The position numbers and the translations under genes were made by a program. Below, one piece after another: positions 5,790-6,966 of a stretch of 6,966 nucleotides of DNA. Source of the stretch: Actinomycetota bacterium (lineage in GTDB: Bacteria > Actinomycetota > Acidimicrobiia > Acidimicrobiales > Ilumatobacteraceae). The stretch lies in NCBI GenBank assembly GCA_005793785.1, contig SXPW01000052.1:1-6966 (forward strand). Reading direction: 5' to 3'. The notes under the pieces are model-generated. The model was not told the origin of the DNA and did not search any database. It saw only the letters and a list, made by a program, of their open reading frames with translations. Within the stretch, counting starts at the first letter, position 1. Each line of letters begins with the position of its first letter.

Positions 5790-6966
5790 GTGGTGAATCG
5801 ACTGACGGCGGAAGAAGACCGTCTGGCGATTGCCATTACTCGCGGCCTGGCAATGGATGCCCCCCTGGCAGCCAAGAGTGGACATCAGGGCACGGCAATG
5901 GCATTGGCGCCACTGGCGCACGTGCTGTACAGCCGAATCATGCGTCATGATCCACTGCAGCCGACATGGAGCAGTCGCGACAGGTTCATCCTGTCCAACG
6001 GGCACGCATCGATCCTGCAGTACGCGATGTTGTACCTCAACGGGTATGGACTCGAACTCGACGACCTCCGCAATTTTCGTCAGTGGGGTTCGGCCACACC
6101 GGGACACCCCGAGGTCGGTCATACCGCCGGTGTCGAGGTCACCACCGGACCATTGGGTCAAGGATTTGCCAATGCCGTCGGGATGGCGGTTGCCGAACGT
6201 CACCTTCGGACGCGATTCGGTGAACGCCTGCACGGTCACCACACCTTCGTCATTGCCGGAGACGGCTGTCTCATGGAGGGCATCAGCCACGAGGCAGCGT
6301 CCTTCGCTGGCCATCAACGGCTCGATCGGTTGGTGTGCATCTTCGACGACAACAAGGTGACCATCGACGGCTCGACCGCGCTGAGCTGCAGCGACGACGT
6401 GGAGATGCGCTTTCGGGCCTACGGATGGAACGTTCGGCACCTCGGTGAAATCGCCGACGACCTCGACCGACTGGAAGACGCCCTTCGAGCAGCAACGAAC
6501 CACGTCGGATCACCGACATTGCTGGTCCTTCCGACGCACATCGGTACACCGTCGCCGGACTTCACCGACGCCCCGGCGGCGCACGGGAATCCGTTCACCG
6601 CCTCCCACGTGACTTCCACCAAGCATGCGATGGGTATACCCGATGAACCGTTCTGGACGAATGCGCAGGTCGTCGATGCCGTGCGCACACACGCGCGCTC
6701 ACGTGGAACGGTCGCGAGTCAGGAACAGCTGGCGGCCGCGAAGACCGCCAACGACGAGTGGCGAGCGATGTGGAACCCTCGTCCAAGTGAAGAGTGGACG
6801 AGTTCGAAACCGCTCTTTGATCCTGCAACGAGCGTCGCCACGCGAGTGGCGGTGCAGAAATCGATCGATGCGTCACAAGCCGACGTGCCCCATTTGATCG
6901 TCGGGAGCGCAGATTTGACGGGCAATACCGGAGCCAAACTGACCGGTGCGGCGGCGATGTCACCGG
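5790..6966 (+). CDS. tkt: Transketolase, N-terminal 392 residues (3' end outside window)
   Basis: A thiamine-diphosphate enzyme that moves two-carbon ketol units between sugar phosphates in the non-oxidative pentose phosphate pathway (or Calvin cycle). The frame is open from 5790 to the right edge. Motifs in order: SGHQGTAMALAPL (30-42), DRFILSNGHASILQY (64-78), TPGHPEVGHTAGVEVTTGPL (103-122) followed by GQGFANAVGMA, the ThDP/metal motif GDGCLMEG (157-164) with DDNK (186-189), His265 in AAHGNPF, and GSADLTGNTG (372-381), the beginning of the pyrimidine-binding domain. Active-site histidines 32, 72, 106 and 265 align with those of E. coli TktA. Roughly 40% of the enzyme is missing on the right. 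Two GTG codons in tandem (5790, 5793) are the only sensible starts: the conserved N-terminal helix begins at about residue 6, and the next ATG would remove part of it. Codon 33 is Gln where SGHPG is usual. Confidence 0.96.
   Translation, partial: MVNRLTAEEDRLAIAITRGLAMDAPLAAKSGHQGTAMALAPLAHVLYSRIMRHDPLQPTWSSRDRFILSNGHASILQYAMLYLNGYGLELDDLRNFRQWGSATPGHPEVGHTAGVEVTTGPLGQGFANAVGMAVAERHLRTRFGERLHGHHTFVIAGDGCLMEGISHEAASFAGHQRLDRLVCIFDDNKVTIDGSTALSCSDDVEMRFRAYGWNVRHLGEIADDLDRLEDALRAATNHVGSPTLLVLPTHIGTPSPDFTDAPAAHGNPFTASHVTSTKHAMGIPDEPFWTNAQVVDAVRTHARSRGTVASQEQLAAAKTANDEWRAMWNPRPSEEWTSSKPLFDPATSVATRVAVQKSIDASQADVPHLIVGSADLTGNTGAKLTGAAAMSP

Noticed and set aside
5640..6503. A 287-codon open frame on the minus strand opposite the transketolase
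   Set aside because: The plus strand carries unmistakable transketolase motifs throughout; the antisense product has no recognisable motif.

Overview
The window is an ordinary-looking housekeeping segment from a high-GC bacterium. Frequent GTG starts, Arg/Ala/Val-rich proteins, a TrmI-type tRNA m1A58 methyltransferase, small GRRxGRRRR membrane proteins and probable leaderless promoters point to Actinobacteria. The class Acidimicrobiia is my best guess (inference from family resemblance only). Coding density is close to 100%, with no RNA gene, mobile element, CRISPR array or phage-like module visible.

Layout. At the left edge (1-122, + strand) is the 3' end of a single-cluster ferredoxin, whose stop lies 14 bp inside the end of a convergent minus-strand gene. 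From 5299 down to 109 runs a tightly packed minus-strand block of six genes: a fused NDP-forming acyl-CoA synthetase with the ATP-grasp half first; a DacB/PBP4-type D-Ala-D-Ala carboxypeptidase; a two-helix holin-III/DUF1469-like membrane protein; two short single-helix proteins (76 and 67 aa); and trmI. Junctions are overlapping or a few bases, with one 25-bp gap, so the block is probably one operon with translational coupling.

A 27-bp divergent intergenic region (5300-5326) separates this block from a plus-strand pair: a 141-aa conserved-looking protein of unknown function (5327-5752) and a transketolase (from 5790) that runs off the right edge within its second domain. Three gene starts around these spacers each have a TANNNT hexamer 7-9 bases upstream and no good Shine-Dalgarno sequence, which fits leaderless transcription.

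Functionally the block mixes acyl-CoA/acetate metabolism, peptidoglycan trimming, small envelope proteins and tRNA modification. No shared pathway is evident. The transketolase belongs to the pentose phosphate pathway. I found no convincing new biological system. The items most worth a look are the swapped domain order of the acyl-CoA synthetase, the small membrane-protein cassette between dacB and trmI, and the compact divergent promoter.
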